Positions 61,471 to 64,000 of a stretch of 64,000 bases of DNA are shown here, piece after piece. A program made the translations under genes and the position numbers. The first letter of the stretch is position 1, and each line of letters begins with the position of its first letter. Location: assembly GCA_032719365.1 (NCBI GenBank), contig CM064866.1, positions 71,497,028-71,561,027 of the forward strand, given 5' to 3'. Below the pieces are notes generated by a model that worked only from the letters and a program-made list of their open reading frames with translations, had not been told where the DNA came from and did no database searches. The DNA is from Prinsepia uniflora (lineage: Eukaryota > Streptophyta > Magnoliopsida > Rosales > Rosaceae).

Positions 61471-62559
61471 ATGTCCATCTCTTACTCGGAACTACTCACC
61501 TTCGGGCAGTGTACTCGTGGCCTCTCCAGAATCTACGATGTCTAGAGGCTACAATCACATCATAGAGGATGATATTGTGGAAAACATTTCACAATTATTT
61601 TAAATCATCTCAAATATCTCAATGGGGCCCACGCCCGGAATATAATTTCATCAAATCAGTTTCCACGAACCATCATAAAAACAGTGTCCAAAAACATTTT
61701 ATAAATCCAGAATTTCTCGAATCGTGTCAAATCCAATCTCGTAAATCCACAACAGGGACACAGCACAAAATCTCATATCATAAATCATAACTGGGTCACA
61801 AGCCCGATATATCATTTCCAAATCTGAAAGCCATTTCATTATTCAAATCACTTTTCAAAATAACCTTTGACTGTAATCCAAGTCAAGGTCAATATCCAAC
61901 TGGGACTCAAGCCCGAAATACCTATTTCACGCATCTCCGTGGAATCATTCAAAATCGATAATTAAATCCTCAATTTTCATGCCTCTCCGTGAAATCATTC
62001 AAATCACATAAATCACATGCACGTAGAAACTCTGCCTAAACTCAAGTAACACATAAAAACATAAATCTCGAAATACATGCAGTATAACATTTTCTACGAA
62101 AATGCCAAATCATATTTAAATCATATACAATTAGTGCATCTAAAATCATGTTCATAAAACATATAAAACATTTATGCATGCATCATATTTATAAATCAAA
62201 AGTCCACTCACAGACCATCCAAGTTGCGCTTTCACAATCCGCGTCGTAAGCCACTCCGAGGCTAATCCATAATCTCTGGGACATCTGGGCCTATCCAAAT
62301 CATACTCAAATGTCACTATCAACCTATACAAGTCTAAATCATAAATCCTCAAAACTCCTGGAATAGTCAACGCGTCCCGAACACATTTCTCGAGACTAAA
62401 AATCTCCAAATGACCTATCAAACGACCTCCGATTGAACTGAAACCACCACAATTGGATTCAGATCGTCGAAACCTTTTGAACAAGATCAATTTAAACTAG
62501 AAATTCGTACCCACAAGCCCTCATGCACGGTCAAAGTTCGATCCAAGGCGGTCAATGTT

Positions 62560-62970
62560 GGTCAACAGCAGTCAATGTTGACGTCGCGCTGGTCAACGCT
62601 GACGTCAGCTGCTGATGTCACCTGCTGATAACTCTAACACATGTCAATTCTGACAACATGACACATGTCACTCCTTGATTAGTGCCAATTGTCCTGCCAC
62701 ATGTCACTAACAAGTCTGACATCTCTCTAACACCCTGCCACGCGACACCATCTCACTGGTCCACGTGGTTTGACAATGTTGACGTGGACATGTCACGTCA
62801 CCTCACAGATCCTGACACCATGCCACGTGGCATAACCTCACTGGTCCATGTGGTCTGACATCGCTGACGTGGACATGCCACGTCATCGCCACGTAGCTTG
62901 ACACCTCCTCACATCTCTCCACGTGGCACCAACCATCCTCTACCACGTGGATTGACATGCCATGTCATCA
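62560..62970. promoter_or_regulatory. CCACGTGG-rich array (H)
   Basis: Four CCACGTGG palindromes plus GACGTGGACATG (twice), CACGTCA (twice) and ACACATGTCA motifs. Similar in type to the K array but different in detail. Confidence 0.55.
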
Positions 62971-63545
62971 TCGTCAACGTCTAGCGGGTCGACTCGAACC
63001 TCTATAATGAGCTATTCGACCTGACTACTAAACATGGTCCATTCTCAGCCGTCCAACCCCCAAAACCCACCGTTCTTCACCTAATCGACTCGCCTTGAGC
63101 CCAGAAACGATTCTACTACCTCGAAATCAAGATAAAAGAGCTGAAACTCACATGTTAACCTCGAACTCCTACAACCAAACTTCCAGCCTCCTCTCAGGGT
63201 TGTCCAGTGGTCCTTAGCCGTCCAATCTCGTCCCTACAAGCTCATATGAGCTCTTAGAACACATCCAAATCGTCAAAACACTTTCTCAAGTCCCCAAACC
63301 AAAAAATCGAAATTCAAACTAAAAAGTGTATTTGGGTTTACCTTTTTTCTGATTTCCTCAGCCATCCACAGCGGCTCAGCCTCTCACTAGCATCCTCCTC
63401 GGTCTCTCTAGCCTCTCCCTCACTCTATGTTCCCCTCAAGTAGCTATAGATGAAGAAGATGATAATGGTTGGGGTTGGTTTCAGGTAGGATGAAGAAATG
63501 AAGAGGAAATGGGTGAGATGCATGTATGTAGTGTGTGGATCAATG

Positions 63546-63569
63546 GATGAGTGACACTTGTCACTCATC
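63546..63569. promoter_or_regulatory. LTR palindrome, copy in H
   Basis: Perfect 11-bp arms around CT, about 350-370 nt inside the H 5' end; the outer CCAAT / ATTGG-type flank is partly paired too. Confidence 0.7.
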
Positions 63570-63916
63570 TATTGGTCCTCACAAGATATTTTGGATCTCA
63601 CATTAAATTCCCAAAAGTCAACTGTCTCAGTTTTCGTGCAAATATGAATAGTATAAAAAAACTATCCTTGACTCGTAATTTTCCCGTACTATGTTCGATT
63701 TTGACATGTCGTCTGTCTACAGACTCGTATCATCTCGATCTACATAATTGACCTCGATCCACGTGTACTTGACCTCCCAAGTCAAAAGTTAATTTCGTTC
63801 ACTCGTCTAGGGCAAAATCGTCATTTCACCCCGATCGTTCGATAATCCTCAATTAATCCTTGCTAATATGCAATTTATCCTTAATTAACACCGTAGGTTC
63901 AGGACGGGTCATTACA

Positions 63917-64000
63917 CTCGGAGTGTCGAGACGACGGTCTGGTGTCATCTGCGATATCGTCTAGTCGTTTGGGGCCTAGGTTCGACAAGGGGTTTGGGGG
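63917..64000. other. Unassigned right edge
   Basis: Too short to classify; no LTR terminus or gene seen. Confidence 0.5.

Larger units (their letters stand above)
46807..62211 (-). other. Candidate LTR intron (H), split by I
   Basis: Donor GTCT|GTGAGTGGAC at 62211 and acceptor CCTTAAG|GTTG at 46807 on minus. LTR I inserted between them, so the original intron was about 1.3 kb. Confidence 0.4.
43361..63916 (-). mobile_element. Outer LTR H holding G and I
   Basis: The + strand starts TGACAGGA at 43361, is broken 8 bp later by G, resumes with CCCATCC at 46631, is broken by I, resumes at 61141 and ends GGGTCATTACA at 63916. Its own length is about 3.2 kb. Flanks CTAGA and CTCGG do not match well, so the pairing of its two ends rests on nested logic rather than on a target duplication. 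Confidence 0.7.

Overview
This is a repeat-dense stretch of a flowering-plant nuclear genome. Two intron-bearing plant genes sit in an AT-rich island at about 17.5-26.3 kb. Nearly everything else is long terminal repeats (LTRs) of Ty3/gypsy-type retrotransposons, plus Cassandra-type miniature elements. No bacterial gene layout, tRNA gene or CRISPR array was seen. The species cannot be named from sequence alone.

Layout. 1-13.4 kb: a minus-strand Ty3/gypsy chromovirus-like element (A; LTR, integrase C-terminus, and an open RT-RNase H-integrase frame) is split by a complete non-coding LTR element (B, 1350-11162). B has two ~3.3 kb LTRs, a tRNA-iMet primer site, a polypurine tract and a TTCCA target duplication. 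13.4-17.5 kb: a scrambled pile of LTR fragments ending in a 37-nt poly-G run. 17.5-26.3 kb: genic island with a secreted Ole e 1/extensin-family protein (+) converging on a mitochondrial acyl carrier protein (-). 26.3-32.2 kb: solo LTR D1 with solo LTR C1 nested inside. 32.9-42.6 kb: an older minus-strand LTR-like sequence (F) hit by solo LTRs E1 and E2; E2 carries a complete Cassandra element. 43.4-63.9 kb: a deep nest, in which outer LTR H holds G and I, I holds D2, J and C2, and J holds a Cassandra solo LTR and K. Nine insertions have exact 5-bp target duplications (B, C1, C2, D1, D2, E1, E2, G, I), as does the Cassandra solo LTR; J, K and the complete Cassandra element have near-matches.

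Main observation. LTRs that look unrelated over most of their length share one layout. In the sense direction each has a palindrome 0.3-0.5 kb from its 5' end, a duplicated ACGT-containing module, and then what looks like a GT-AG intron: donor GTGAGTGGAC, a variable core of 0.7-1.6 kb, the complementary decamer GTCCACTCAC ending in a branch-point-like CTCAC, a pyrimidine tract and CAG|GT. In family K both decamers change together and stay complementary. The cores are arrays of tiny hairpins whose stems also change in a pairing-preserving way. A structured intron inside the LTR is the best candidate here for an undescribed system. It is an inference from sequence and needs RNA evidence.

Relations between parts. 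B has no coding capacity and shares its primer site and 3' flank with A-like elements, so it probably depends on an A-like partner. The two host genes have separate, unrelated roles: cell wall/secretion, and mitochondrial fatty acid synthesis and lipoylation.
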